The notes under the pieces: generated by a model | Database searches by the model: none | Seen by the model: the letters and a program-made list of their open reading frames with translations, nothing else | Told to the model about the DNA's origin: nothing | Assembly (NCBI GenBank): GCA_003280445.1 | Contig: QCEW01000003.1 | Span: forward strand, 1-64,000 | Source of the DNA: Prochlorococcus sp. AG-363-A03 | GTDB lineage: Bacteria; Cyanobacteriota; Cyanobacteriia; PCC-6307; Cyanobiaceae | Direction of reading: 5' to 3' | Length of the DNA stretch: 64,000 nt | Shown: one piece after another, positions 26,897 through 36,858 of the stretch | Position numbering within the stretch: position 1 is the stretch's first letter | How the letters are laid out: every line of letters starts with the position of its first letter | Made by a program: the position numbers and the translations under genes

Positions 26897-29464
26897 ATGT
26901 TCGAGAGGTTTACAGAAAAGGCAATAAAAGTGATTATGCTTGCTCAAGAAGAGGCAAGGCGCCTTGGGCATAATTTTGTTGGGACAGAACAAATCCTTTT
27001 GGGGCTTATTGGCGAAGGAACTGGTGTTGCAGCTAAAGTACTCAAATCTATGGGTGTAAACTTAAAAGACTCAAGGGTTGAAGTTGAAAAAATAATAGGG
27101 CGAGGTTCGGGATTCGTTGCTGTAGAAATACCTTTCACACCGAGAGCAAAAAGAGTACTTGAACTTTCACTAGAAGAAGCTCGCCAGCTAGGTCACAATT
27201 ACATTGGCACCGAACACTTGCTACTTGGTCTTATCAGAGAAGGTGAGGGAGTTGCTGCTCGAGTTCTTGAGAATTTAGGTGTTGATTTAACAAAAGTTAG
27301 GACACAAGTAGTCAGGATGCTTGGGGAAACTGCAGAAGTTACAACAGGAGCAGGCTCTTCTAAAGGTTCAGCCAAAACAGCCACGCTAGACGAGTTTGGA
27401 ACAAACCTTACTCAGTTAGCCAGCGAATCAAAGCTTGACCCAGTAGTGGGAAGGCATTCAGAGATTGATCGTGTAATTCAAATATTGGGTAGAAGAACTA
27501 AAAACAATCCCGTTTTAATAGGCGAGCCAGGAGTGGGGAAGACTGCAATAGCTGAAGGACTTGCGCAGAGAATTCAACAAGGAAATATTCCTGACATCCT
27601 TGAAGAAAAAAGAGTACTAACTCTTGATATTGGTTTATTAGTAGCTGGAACAAAATATCGAGGAGAATTTGAAGAAAGATTAAAAAAAATAATGGAAGAA
27701 ATTAAATCAGCTGGGAACGTAATTCTAGTTATTGACGAAGTTCATACTTTAATTGGTGCAGGTGCGGCTGAGGGGGCAATTGACGCAGCAAATATATTAA
27801 AACCTGCTTTAGCCAGAGGAGAACTTCAATGCATTGGAGCTACAACCCTAGATGAATATCGCAAGCATATTGAAAGAGATGCTGCACTAGAGCGTAGGTT
27901 TCAACCTGTAATGATTGGAGAACCTTCAATCAAAGATACGATCGAAATCCTTAAAGGATTAAGAGAGAGATACGAGCAACATCACAGATTAAAGATTACA
28001 GATGCAGCTCTTGACGCCGCAGCAAATCTCGGAGACAGATATATATCGGATCGTTTTTTACCTGATAAAGCAATAGACCTTATAGATGAAGCAGGAAGCA
28101 GGGTCAGATTACTCAATTCCAAATTACCTCCAGAAGCGAAAGAAGTTGATAAAGAATTAAGGAAAATTCAAAAGAGTAAAGAAGAAGCAGTAAGAGATCA
28201 AAATTTCACCCAAGCAGGAGAACTTAGGGAAAAGGAAGTTGAGCTTAGAGATAAAATTAGAAATCTTTTACAGAGCATAAGACAAAAAACTTCCTCAAAT
28301 GAAAATCCTGATCCTAATAATATTAAAGAGAATAATATTGAGACTTCTGACAAAGTTACCGCTCAGTCTGATGAATTAAAAGTATCTCAACCAATAGTTA
28401 ATGAAGAAGATATTGCTCACATAGTTGCTTCATGGACTGGCGTTCCTGTTCAGAAATTAACAGAAAGTGAATCAGTCAAACTTCTAAATATGGAAGAGAC
28501 TTTACATCAAAGACTGATAGGTCAAGACGAAGCTGTCAAAGCTGTTTCAAAAGCAATTAGAAGAGCTAGAGTTGGCCTTAAGAATCCAAATAGACCAATT
28601 GCTAGTTTTATTTTTTCTGGCCCAACAGGGGTAGGAAAAACTGAACTTACCAAAGCATTAGCGGCCTACTTCTTTGGTAGTGAAGAAGCAATGATACGTC
28701 TAGATATGTCTGAATTTATGGAAAGACATACTGTTAGTAAATTAATAGGTTCTCCTCCTGGATACGTAGGTTTTAACGAAGGTGGACAACTAACAGAAGC
28801 TGTAAGAAGAAGACCTTATACAGTAGTTTTATTCGACGAAATAGAAAAAGCCCATCCGGATGTCTTTAACCTTCTCCTACAATTATTAGAAGAAGGAAGA
28901 CTAACTGACTCAAAAGGAAGAACAGTTGATTTCAAAAATACTTTAATAATAATGACATCAAATATTGGATCTAAGGTTATCGAAAAAGGTGGTGGAGGGT
29001 TGGGATTTGAATTTTCAGGAGAGAATTTGGAAGATACTCAATACAATCGAATTAAATCATTAGTAAATGAAGAATTAAAGCAGTATTTCCGTCCTGAATT
29101 TCTCAACAGATTAGATGAAATAATTGTATTCAGACAACTCTCTAGAAACGAAGTTAAAGACATTGCAGAAATAATGTTAAAAGAAGTTTTCTTGAGGATT
29201 AAAGAGAAAGGAATATCTTTAACTGTATCTGATGATTTCAAAGAAAGATTAGTTGAAGAAGGATACAATCCTTCTTATGGTGCAAGGCCTTTAAGAAGAG
29301 CTGTAATGAGATTATTAGAGGATAGTCTTGCTGAAGAAGTTTTATCTGGAAGGATCAAAGATGGAGACAAAGCTGAGGTTGATATTGATGAAAGTAAAAA
29401 AGTAATTGTTAAACATCTTGGGAAAGATAGTTCAAAACCAGAATTAGCAAGTGCAACTGTTTAA
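26897..29464 (+). CDS. clpC: ATP-dependent Clp protease ATP-binding subunit ClpC
   Basis: This class I HSP100 unfoldase feeds substrates to ClpP-type peptidases. The 855-residue protein has two N-terminal Clp repeats (about 1-145) and a first AAA+ domain with GEPGVGKT (209-216) and [20 protein letters not shown] middle region carries a UVR-type segment ([20 protein letters not shown]), and the second AAA+ domain has SGPTGVGKT (574-582) and [19 protein letters not shown]. The C-terminus has the small domain [20 protein letters not shown]. The UVR motif separates ClpC from ClpB and ClpA. It is preceded by a 176-bp gap with an inverted repeat. Confidence 0.97.
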   Translation: MFERFTEKAIKVIMLAQEEARRLGHNFVGTEQILLGLIGEGTGVAAKVLKSMGVNLKDSRVEVEKIIGRGSGFVAVEIPFTPRAKRVLELSLEEARQLGHNYIGTEHLLLGLIREGEGVAARVLENLGVDLTKVRTQVVRMLGETAEVTTGAGSSKGSAKTATLDEFGTNLTQLASESKLDPVVGRHSEIDRVIQILGRRTKNNPVLIGEPGVGKTAIAEGLAQRIQQGNIPDILEEKRVLTLDIGLLVAGTKYRGEFEERLKKIMEEIKSAGNVILVIDEVHTLIGAGAAEGAIDAANILKPALARGELQCIGATTLDEYRKHIERDAALERRFQPVMIGEPSIKDTIEILKGLRERYEQHHRLKITDAALDAAANLGDRYISDRFLPDKAIDLIDEAGSRVRLLNSKLPPEAKEVDKELRKIQKSKEEAVRDQNFTQAGELREKEVELRDKIRNLLQSIRQKTSSNENPDPNNIKENNIETSDKVTAQSDELKVSQPIVNEEDIAHIVASWTGVPVQKLTESESVKLLNMEETLHQRLIGQDEAVKAVSKAIRRARVGLKNPNRPIASFIFSGPTGVGKTELTKALAAYFFGSEEAMIRLDMSEFMERHTVSKLIGSPPGYVGFNEGGQLTEAVRRRPYTVVLFDEIEKAHPDVFNLLLQLLEEGRLTDSKGRTVDFKNTLIIMTSNIGSKVIEKGGGGLGFEFSGENLEDTQYNRIKSLVNEELKQYFRPEFLNRLDEIIVFRQLSRNEVKDIAEIMLKEVFLRIKEKGISLTVSDDFKERLVEEGYNPSYGARPLRRAVMRLLEDSLAEEVLSGRIKDGDKAEVDIDESKKVIVKHLGKDSSKPELASATV

Positions 29465-29483
29465 CATTAGATAAAACAGTTAT

Positions 29484-30602
29484 ATGTCTATTAATAATCA
29501 CAGCATTTCACCTTCAAAGGTCGTTAGAGGTGAAGCAGCATGGATTAAATCCCTGGATCTAATAACTAAGTTATGCAAAAAGCCTTTGATAATAGGTAGA
29601 AGTAGCTCTACAAAAAAAATAAGAACTTCATTCAAAAAAGATCTTCTTTTAAAGGGTATTCGATCAATCTCTCTAGAGTTAGATCATGATTGTTGTGAAT
29701 TAGATATCCAAAATGCATATCTAATCTCAAAGAATAACAACTGTGATGGGATTATTGCTGCAGGAGGCGGGAAGGTACTTGACGCAGGGAAACTAATCGC
29801 TGATTTACTAGGTATCAATTGCATTACCGTCCCATTAAGTGCTTCGACATGTGCTGGATGGACCGCTTTATCCAATATTTATACTCCCGATGGCAAGTTC
29901 GTAAAAGATGTAACTTTAAAACGTTGTCCAAACTTATTAATCTTTGATCACACAATTGTAAGAGCCGCCCCACCTAAAACTCTCGCTAGCGGCATGGCAG
30001 ATGCTGTAGCCAAATGGTATGAGTCTTCCTTAACAAGTAGTGTCAGCCAAGACGGGTTTGTGCAGCAAGCAGTGCAGATGGCACGGGTCTTACGAGACCA
30101 ATTATTTTTAAACGGTTATAAAGCTTTCCTAGATCCACTAAGCAATTCATGGGAAACAGTTGCAGATGGATGTGCCTTGACTGCTGGAATAATAGGTGGG
30201 CTTGGGGGGGCTAGATGCAGAACAGCAGCTGCTCACCCCATACATAATGGATTAACACAACTTGAATACACAAAAAAACCTCTTCATGGAGAACTGGTTG
30301 GATTTGGCTTACTAATACAATTGCATCTAGAAGAGAAAAATTCAAAAAGTCAATTACCTAAACAAGCTAAAACTCAACTTATAGATTTCTTCTCTCAACT
30401 AAATCTTCCTATTTCAATTGAGTCTATTTGCCTTAGGGATGCTAGTTCAAATGAACTGTATAAGGCATGTAAATTTGCCTGTAACGATGATTCTGATATA
30501 CATAAATTACCTTTCCCAGTAAATGAAACAGACCTTTTCAAAGCAATTCAAAGTTTACAATCCCTACCTAGAAGCTCCAAAATAAGTATGAACAATATTT
30601 AA
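29484..30602 (+). CDS. Glycerol dehydrogenase-like Fe/Zn-dependent alcohol dehydrogenase
   Basis: This 372-residue member of the iron-containing alcohol dehydrogenase/dehydroquinate-synthase-like superfamily has the NAD-binding loop GIIAAGGGKVLDAGKLIAD (90-107). SASTCAGWTALSNIYTPDG follows, then GMADAVAKWYES (metal-binding Asp173) and the downstream histidine motifs AHPIHNGL and LHGELVGFGLL. These are GldA-type features. The real substrate is unknown. Glycerol, other polyols or small aldehydes are possible. It lies 19 bp after clpC and 5 bp before an alpha/beta hydrolase gene, and all are likely on one transcript. Confidence 0.85.
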   Translation: MSINNHSISPSKVVRGEAAWIKSLDLITKLCKKPLIIGRSSSTKKIRTSFKKDLLLKGIRSISLELDHDCCELDIQNAYLISKNNNCDGIIAAGGGKVLDAGKLIADLLGINCITVPLSASTCAGWTALSNIYTPDGKFVKDVTLKRCPNLLIFDHTIVRAAPPKTLASGMADAVAKWYESSLTSSVSQDGFVQQAVQMARVLRDQLFLNGYKAFLDPLSNSWETVADGCALTAGIIGGLGGARCRTAAAHPIHNGLTQLEYTKKPLHGELVGFGLLIQLHLEEKNSKSQLPKQAKTQLIDFFSQLNLPISIESICLRDASSNELYKACKFACNDDSDIHKLPFPVNETDLFKAIQSLQSLPRSSKISMNNI

Positions 30603-30607
30603 AAGCA

Positions 30608-31528
30608 TTGAATAAAGAATTAAATAGAAATATAGACAAGACAAATGCTACAAAGGCATACATAAGTGAGATACAAGATCAAATTATTGACAAGCAAGCA
30701 ACTAAACTTTTTGATGATCTTAAATGGATACAGCTAGAAGATCTTTCACCAAATCCATCTGATTTATTTCCAACAGTTTTAACAGGTAAAGGGAAAAAAG
30801 TTATCCTCATTCATGGTTTTGATAGTTGCTTTCTTGAATATAGGCGTCTTACCCCTTTTCTAAAAAAGAGTAATCAATTAATCATTCCTGATCTATATGG
30901 ATTTGGGTTTTGCCCTAGATCGAGTAGAAACAAATATGGATTTAAATATTTAATGAAACATTTGAATTCTGTATTGAACTATTTTTCAAAGAATCAACCC
31001 ATAGGACTGATAGGTGCCTCAATGGGTGGGGCATTAGCTCTAGAGCTCGCAAGACAAAATCCAAAAAAGATTGATAGGTTACTACTTTTATCGCCGGCAG
31101 GTTTAGCAGGGAAAAACCCTAAGATTCCATGGCCCTTAAATCATTTTGGGGCTTTTTTCCTTAGTCAACCTTTTGTCCGTAGAGGATTGTGTAGACAGGC
31201 ATTCGCAGATCCAAAAAGTAGTGTTGGTCCTGCAGAAGAACAAATCGCCTCAATACATTTAAAAGTTCCTGGTTGGCAATCATCCCTCGCTGATTTTGCG
31301 GCAGATGGGGGGGTGTCAGGTTGCGGACTCCCAAAACCAAGTCAACCTCTTAAAATTATTTTAGGGAAGTATGACCGAATTATTCCTAAGAATGAAAAGG
31401 AGGAAACAGATAGAAACTATAAATCCAACATAGAAATAGCTAATAACTCAGGACATCTTCCACATTTAGAGGAACCCAAATTAGTTTCTGAGGCTTGGGA
31501 AAAATTTAAGAAATCAAATGATATCTAA
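30608..31528 (+). CDS. Alpha/beta hydrolase
   Basis: This 306-residue alpha/beta hydrolase has the oxyanion segment VILIHGFDSCFLEY, the nucleophile elbow LIGASMGGALAL (Ser138), an acid loop LGKYDRIIPKN and the catalytic histidine in NNSGHLPHLEEP, so the triad is complete. The start is TTG, because no ATG is available until residue 116, well inside the core. The N-terminal about 40 residues are charged and lack a signal peptide. The substrate is unknown. It overlaps the next gene by 11 bases, a sign of co-translation. Confidence 0.85.
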   Translation: MNKELNRNIDKTNATKAYISEIQDQIIDKQATKLFDDLKWIQLEDLSPNPSDLFPTVLTGKGKKVILIHGFDSCFLEYRRLTPFLKKSNQLIIPDLYGFGFCPRSSRNKYGFKYLMKHLNSVLNYFSKNQPIGLIGASMGGALALELARQNPKKIDRLLLLSPAGLAGKNPKIPWPLNHFGAFFLSQPFVRRGLCRQAFADPKSSVGPAEEQIASIHLKVPGWQSSLADFAADGGVSGCGLPKPSQPLKIILGKYDRIIPKNEKEETDRNYKSNIEIANNSGHLPHLEEPKLVSEAWEKFKKSNDI

Positions 31529-32150
31529 GAGAATTAAGGAGCAAGGGATTCTTGCTAAATTATTAGAGCAAGGTATAAGGGTTTTACTCATAAAAGAATG
31601 TAAAAAGATCAGCAATATTAAAATAAACATTATCTCAAGTTCTACTAAAATAATAAAAGGTGAAATACAAAAAATTGATATCATTGCTGAGGATATAAAC
31701 TATAAGGACCTATTACTCGATGGTGTTGAGTTAAAAGCTAATAATCTTAAAATCAATTTTAAGATTATAAACAAAGAATTATGTTTTAAAAATAATCCTA
31801 GAATGAAATTCAAAATTTCTTTATCTCAAAACTCACTCAAAAATGTTTTAATATCTAACAAATGGAGTCATATTGGAAATATGATAAGTAAGGGAATTCT
31901 AAATCAAGATAAATTAGAAAATGTAAAAATAAATAATAGTCAATTATTTATTAAAACTTCAGAAGAGAAGAAATCTAATTACGAGACAGAGAAAATTGAT
32001 ATCGAAACAGATAAAGGTAAAATTTATTTAAGAAATAGAAACAATAACAAAACTATTCAGATCCCGTTTGAAGAAAAAATATATATTGAAAATGTGAATA
32101 TAAAAAATAATTTAATTAATATTTTTGGATATTCATCCATTAGTTTTTAA
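31518..32150 (+). CDS. DUF2993/LmeA-like protein
   Basis: This 210-residue protein without an obvious signal peptide is very rich in Asn, Lys and Ile. The pattern in the middle (IKGEIQKIDIIAEDINYK, then LLLDGVELKANNLKINF) matches the repeated amphipathic strands of the DUF2993 (LmeA) family, which is common in cyanobacteria and thought to bind lipids. The family link is by pattern, not by a search. It overlaps the upstream hydrolase gene by 11 bases and ends 5 bp from the convergent cdsA stop. Confidence 0.65.
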   Translation: MISKRIKEQGILAKLLEQGIRVLLIKECKKISNIKINIISSSTKIIKGEIQKIDIIAEDINYKDLLLDGVELKANNLKINFKIINKELCFKNNPRMKFKISLSQNSLKNVLISNKWSHIGNMISKGILNQDKLENVKINNSQLFIKTSEEKKSNYETEKIDIETDKGKIYLRNRNNNKTIQIPFEEKIYIENVNIKNNLINIFGYSSISF

Positions 32151-32155
32151 TGAGT

Positions 32156-33043
32156 TTACGAAATAATTAATGGTGATAATAAAATTACTATATAAAATAC
32201 AATTGCTGGAGTAAACAAATAGCTATCTATTCTATCAAGAATTCCTCCATGACCAGGTAAAAAATTTCCTGAATCTTTTAAACCTGCATTCCTCTTCAAC
32301 ATAGATTCTGTAAGGTCTCCAACAAGTGAAAACAAAGCCACTAAAACACCAATAAATATTCCAATGAATATTCCAAATTCCCATCTAAGAAGATAGCCAA
32401 AATAGGCTCCTATTAATATTGAAAATAATAATCCACCAATAACACCCTCTATAGTTTTAGAAGGTGAAATTGGGGATAATGAGTGATTGCCAAACTTCTT
32501 ACCAACAAAATAGGACCCTATATCAAATCCAACTATCATAAAACATGTAGAAAAAGTAATTAGCATTCCAAAAGTGATAGATGCTGACCAATCAGTGGGA
32601 ATTAAGTTAAAGTTATTTATTAAATCAGTCTCTAAAAGATTTCTTAATTTAATCCAATGACTTGGCAAGAAACCTAAATAAAACAATCCAAATATTGACG
32701 CTGCAACATCCGCTATAGAACCCGTAACAGGTTGAAGCAACAACCATCCACAAATAGCAGCACCAGATAATGGCAAAATAGCATCTGATATTTCAATAGA
32801 TATATATCCTTGAGAAGATAATTGCGTGAAGAAAAGTAATATTTGACATGCTAACAATGTTGTCTTAGTAGCTGGCCTTATCCCAGTGAATTCTGCCATC
32901 CGAAAGAACTCTAGAAGAGCTAAATGAACAATTAAGCTTATTGAAATATAAAACCACCAATCACCAAGAGAGACTATTAAAACCCCAAAAGCTCCAACAA
33001 TAAGTCCACTTAATAATCTTTTTTTCGAAACAGCTAAAAACAT
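32156..33043 (-). CDS. cdsA: Phosphatidate cytidylyltransferase (CDP-diacylglycerol synthase)
   Basis: CdsA makes CDP-diacylglycerol from phosphatidic acid and CTP. The 295-residue protein has about eight hydrophobic segments and the C-terminal family signature ESMLKRNAGLKDSGNFLPGH followed by GGILDRIDS. It uses the product of PlsC (3200-3880) and leads to phosphatidylglycerol, which photosystems require. The gene is tail-to-tail with the DUF2993-like gene. A 99-bp gap separates it from the decarboxylase upstream on the same strand. Confidence 0.96.
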   Translation of the reverse strand: MFLAVSKKRLLSGLIVGAFGVLIVSLGDWWFYISISLIVHLALLEFFRMAEFTGIRPATKTTLLACQILLFFTQLSSQGYISIEISDAILPLSGAAICGWLLLQPVTGSIADVAASIFGLFYLGFLPSHWIKLRNLLETDLINNFNLIPTDWSASITFGMLITFSTCFMIVGFDIGSYFVGKKFGNHSLSPISPSKTIEGVIGGLLFSILIGAYFGYLLRWEFGIFIGIFIGVLVALFSLVGDLTESMLKRNAGLKDSGNFLPGHGGILDRIDSYLFTPAIVFYIVILLSPLIIS

Positions 33044-33142
33044 TAAATTAGGTGAAAAAAATATTGCTTTCTTTTATAAAACATACTTTAAAAGGGTTAT
33101 TAATAATAAATTTTATTATAGCTGATCGGTAGATATTATTAA

Positions 33143-34537
33143 TCAAGAAATGACTCTTACAAAATCAGAAATTTGTTCTGGCCAAAAGCTTTTTTGCTCT
33201 ATCAACCAATCAACACGAGCTTGGTCCAAAATCTCACCAGGAATCAATAAAGGTATTCCGGGAGGATAAGGACAAACCATTTCAACGGAAATTCTTCCAA
33301 TGGCATCCTGTAGATTTACCTTCTCAAAATTCGATCCCCAAGAATAAGAACATTGCTTGTATGGCTTAGAAACGATAGTGAAAGGTGGTCTTTTAAAAAA
33401 ATAAGGTTTTTGTTGGCCAAACGGTTTAAGGATTTCATTCCAAGTTCTTACAAACCTTTTTCCTAAGCCCTTGTGAGATGAGAATCCAAGACAAAAAGTT
33501 AGCGTTCCTGGTTCAGCCAATTCACCAATTATTCTTTTTCTTATGAAGCGTTTATCAACTTCAATACCACTCAAACCAAATTTTGATGTGTGAAGAATGA
33601 TTCTTAATGGATCACTGTTTTCAAGAAGAGGAACTTCTTTATTAATCAAAAAATCTTTTAATGACTCAGCTTCTTCTATTCTCGTTTTCAATTTATTTAG
33701 TCCTTTAGTATCAATAAGTTCTTTTATTGAACTTTCACAAGAAGCTAACAACAAAGAACTTGGGCTTGAAGTTTGAAGCAACTCAATACTTCTTTCGATT
33801 TTAAATGGATCAACCCTTACACCTTGAGACCATAGAACTGCGCATTGAACTAACCCTGGTGCAGATTTATGTAGAGAGTGAACAACAAGATCTGCTCCAA
33901 AAGAGATCGCTGACTTAGGGAAATCTGGTCTTACTTGACTGATTAAGTATGCTCCGTGAGCCTCATCAACCAAAACTGGCAAAGAATGTGAATGAATCTC
34001 CTGAATCAGAGATTCCATATTTGCAGCATATCCTTGATATGTTGGGTTCACTAAAACTACCGCCGCTATATCATCTTCAAGTTCTTTAGCTTTTCTAAAA
34101 ACCCTCTGAAGCCATTTTCTATCAAAAACAGAGGGATGACCTCTATCAGTCAAATAAGGGACATCAAAAAGTAAAGGTATTAAGCCTCCAAAAAGGCATG
34201 CTTGAATACAACTTTTATGTATATTTCTTGGCATGAGAATAGCTTGGCCAGGACGAGCTAGAGCAAGCAATGAACTTTGAAGTAAACCCGTCGCACCGTT
34301 AACTCCATACCAACATCTATCGACACCTACTTCATAAGCAGAAGACTTTTGACTTTCTGCTATTGCTCCTTCACTAATCAAAGGGCCACCAATCTCCAAA
34401 AGTTCGGGTAAATCCCAAATACCTGGTCTTAGTTTCAGTAGATTTTTTATCTTTTTTGGTAGAGCATTTCCCCTCCCATGGGCTGGCAAAAAAAGATTGT
34501 CGCTTCTATCAGCAGAAAGCAATTTCAAAAGCCCCAT
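33143..34537 (-). CDS. Orn/Lys/Arg decarboxylase family protein
   Basis: This 464-residue PLP-dependent fold-I decarboxylase has LPAHGRGNALP near the start, VLVDEAHGAY (191-197 region, the Asp that holds the pyridine nitrogen), and the Schiff-base lysine in HSLHKSAPGLVQ (Lys224). A C-terminal VCPYPPGIPLLIPGE lines the active site. It lacks the N-terminal wing domain of enteric inducible decarboxylases, so it belongs to the short group that includes Bacillus SpeA. The likely role is polyamine precursor synthesis from arginine or lysine. The substrate cannot be decided by eye. Confidence 0.9.
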   Translation of the reverse strand: MGLLKLLSADRSDNLFLPAHGRGNALPKKIKNLLKLRPGIWDLPELLEIGGPLISEGAIAESQKSSAYEVGVDRCWYGVNGATGLLQSSLLALARPGQAILMPRNIHKSCIQACLFGGLIPLLFDVPYLTDRGHPSVFDRKWLQRVFRKAKELEDDIAAVVLVNPTYQGYAANMESLIQEIHSHSLPVLVDEAHGAYLISQVRPDFPKSAISFGADLVVHSLHKSAPGLVQCAVLWSQGVRVDPFKIERSIELLQTSSPSSLLLASCESSIKELIDTKGLNKLKTRIEEAESLKDFLINKEVPLLENSDPLRIILHTSKFGLSGIEVDKRFIRKRIIGELAEPGTLTFCLGFSSHKGLGKRFVRTWNEILKPFGQQKPYFFKRPPFTIVSKPYKQCSYSWGSNFEKVNLQDAIGRISVEMVCPYPPGIPLLIPGEILDQARVDWLIEQKSFWPEQISDFVRVIS

Positions 34538-34637
34538 AGAATAAAAGGATTAACTAAAATCAATGTAGTTAAATTAATCAGTAAGCAAATCAAAAGATCT
34601 TCTAAGGGGGGTAGCTAAAAGAACTTATGATGGATTC

Positions 34638-36284
34638 ATGAAATACGATTTCAAAAGAGATTTAATCTGGTTGATTTCTAGGCCCTGGATATTGCTGCCT
34701 AGATTTATTCAGATAGTTGGAGCCATATCACTTCTATTAGCAAGACTGATTTTTCAAGGTTCAAGCAATGACGACAAAACTCAAAAGAATCTAGCTAAAT
34801 TTTTACTTAAAACACTTATTGGTCTAGGTCCCTGTTTTATAAAAGTAGGTCAAGCACTTTCAACTAGGCCAGATCTAATAAGAAAAGATTGGCTTGAAGA
34901 ATTAACAAACTTACAAGATAATTTACCTTCATTTTCACACGAAAAAGCACTTGAAATTATTAAAAATGAGCTTGGAAGACCAGCAAATGAACTTTTTGAA
35001 GAATTCCCTTCCAATCCAATAGCCTCAGCTAGTCTTGGTCAAGTTTACAAAGCAAAGTTAACTAGTAATTACTGGGTAGCAGTAAAAGTTCAGAGGCCTC
35101 ATCTAATTTTCAACATTAGACGAGATATCGTGATCATAAAAATACTTGGAGTTCTTAGTGCACCAATACTTCCATTAAATCTTGGGTTTGGACTAGGTGA
35201 AATAATAGATGAGTTTGGGAGAAGTTTATTTGACGAAGTTGATTATAAGAAAGAAGCTGAAAATGCAGAAAAATTTTCTAACTTATTCCACACTAATAAG
35301 TCAGTAACTATTCCAAAAGTAGAAAGACATTTATCATCTATAAAAGTATTAACAACAAGCTGGATTGATGGTACAAAATTAAAAGATAGAAATGAATTAG
35401 TCCTAAATAATTTAAATCCAACAAAAATCATTAGAACTGGTGTTATCAGTGGAATTCAACAACTATTGGAATTTGGATACTTTCATGCAGATCCTCATCC
35501 TGGAAATATGTTTGCTCTTGAAGGTCATAATGGTGATTTAGGAAATATAGCGTATGTAGATTTCGGAATGATGGACTCAATTTCGGAGGAAGATAGGTTA
35601 ACTCTTACTGGTGCAATTGTTCACTTGATCAATAATGACTTTCATGCCGTTGCAAAAGATTTTCAAAAACTAGGTTTTTTAAATGAAGAACAAGACCTTA
35701 AACCGCTAATACCTGTATTAAAGGAAGTACTTGGAAGTGCTATTGGCAAAGATGTTGCATCATTTAATTTTAAAGAAATTACCAATAAATTTTCAGAATT
35801 AATGTTTGATTATCCCTTTAGAGTGCCCGCAAGATTTGCATTGATTATTAGAGCAGTAATTAGCCAAGAAGGTCTTGCTCTTCGCTTAGATCCTGATTTT
35901 AAAATCATAGATCTAGCCTATCCTTATGTAGCAAAAAGATTACTTACTTCAGACACAAGTGAGATGATAAATATATTACTAGATGTTATTTTTGATCAAA
36001 ATGGGCATATAAGAGTTGAACGAATAGAAAATTTATTTGATGTGCTTGTACAAGATTCAAGCACACCTGCAAAAGAGCTAATTCCAGTAGCAGGTGCAGG
36101 TCTTAAACTATTAACAAGCTCAAGAGGTTCCTTGATAAGAAAACACTTATTGATGAGCATTATCAAAGATGAAAGGATAGATACAAAAGATATGAAGCAA
36201 TTAATCAAACTCGTCAGAAAAACATTCAATCCTCTAAAAATGGTTTCAGGTCTCACAAAACAAAACAATACACAAGTTGCGTAG
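34638..36284 (+). CDS. ABC1/UbiB family atypical kinase
   Basis: This 548-residue member of the ABC1/AarF/UbiB family contains the KxGQ-type motif LGPCFIKVGQALSTRPDLI. The alanine-rich loop is IASASLGQVYKAKL, followed by the lysine strand WVAVKVQRP, FHADPHPGN and YVDFGMMDSI. Cyanobacterial and plastid relatives affect quinone, tocopherol and lipid metabolism at thylakoids. Which paralogue this is cannot be decided here. It has hydrophobic stretches at both ends, consistent with membrane association. It is divergent from the decarboxylase and followed 49 bp later by a small membrane protein gene. Confidence 0.92.
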   Translation: MKYDFKRDLIWLISRPWILLPRFIQIVGAISLLLARLIFQGSSNDDKTQKNLAKFLLKTLIGLGPCFIKVGQALSTRPDLIRKDWLEELTNLQDNLPSFSHEKALEIIKNELGRPANELFEEFPSNPIASASLGQVYKAKLTSNYWVAVKVQRPHLIFNIRRDIVIIKILGVLSAPILPLNLGFGLGEIIDEFGRSLFDEVDYKKEAENAEKFSNLFHTNKSVTIPKVERHLSSIKVLTTSWIDGTKLKDRNELVLNNLNPTKIIRTGVISGIQQLLEFGYFHADPHPGNMFALEGHNGDLGNIAYVDFGMMDSISEEDRLTLTGAIVHLINNDFHAVAKDFQKLGFLNEEQDLKPLIPVLKEVLGSAIGKDVASFNFKEITNKFSELMFDYPFRVPARFALIIRAVISQEGLALRLDPDFKIIDLAYPYVAKRLLTSDTSEMINILLDVIFDQNGHIRVERIENLFDVLVQDSSTPAKELIPVAGAGLKLLTSSRGSLIRKHLLMSIIKDERIDTKDMKQLIKLVRKTFNPLKMVSGLTKQNNTQVA

Positions 36285-36333
36285 ATGATATTTATAAAAT
36301 ATAATAACAAAAAAATTAATTAAAATTTAAAAC

Positions 36334-36792
36334 ATGCTCAATAGTAATATTCAAAATATAATAACATTTATCACAGTTATTTTAGGTGATGAAAATGTGA
36401 AAAATATAGATGAATTTATTTCCGAGTATCAACAAATAAAACCAATAGAAGATCCTATTTTTTGGCTGTCTTGTGGTGCATTCATTTGTCTGATGTCTGG
36501 CTTAATATTTGCCGACATAATGAAAACAAAACTAAATAATTGGACATCAAGAAAGATTTCGCCTACCCCCCTAAGCAACCCAAGAACGATTTCAAGTTGG
36601 TTTTCATTCTTCACAGGTCTAACAATTATTTTTGTAAGCGCATTAAGCATAATAAATTTTTCTATTATTAAATCATTGATATTTTCTTCAATAATATCAA
36701 TGATTTTTGGCATAAGCATGTGGAAAGCCATTAAAGATTTATTGGCCCAAGTAGAAGCTGGAACAGTTAAAGAAATAGATGAATTTTTCTAA
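36334..36792 (+). CDS. Small membrane protein of unknown function
   Basis: This 152-residue protein has three predicted membrane helices (about 43-62, 88-108 and 110-130). The loop between helices 1 and 2 is basic (TKLNNWTSRKISPTPLSNPR), and the C-terminal tail is acidic (VEAGTVKEIDEFF). No motif is recognised. It lies between the ABC1 kinase and a pseudouridine synthase on the same strand, with gaps of 49 and 66 bp. Composition is like its neighbours, so it is probably a real conserved gene. Confidence 0.6.
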   Translation: MLNSNIQNIITFITVILGDENVKNIDEFISEYQQIKPIEDPIFWLSCGAFICLMSGLIFADIMKTKLNNWTSRKISPTPLSNPRTISSWFSFFTGLTIIFVSALSIINFSIIKSLIFSSIISMIFGISMWKAIKDLLAQVEAGTVKEIDEFF

Positions 36793-36858
36793 TAAAAATA
36801 GATTATATCTATTGTATTTTCCAATCAAACTAATATAAAAAATATATAGCTTTGGATT

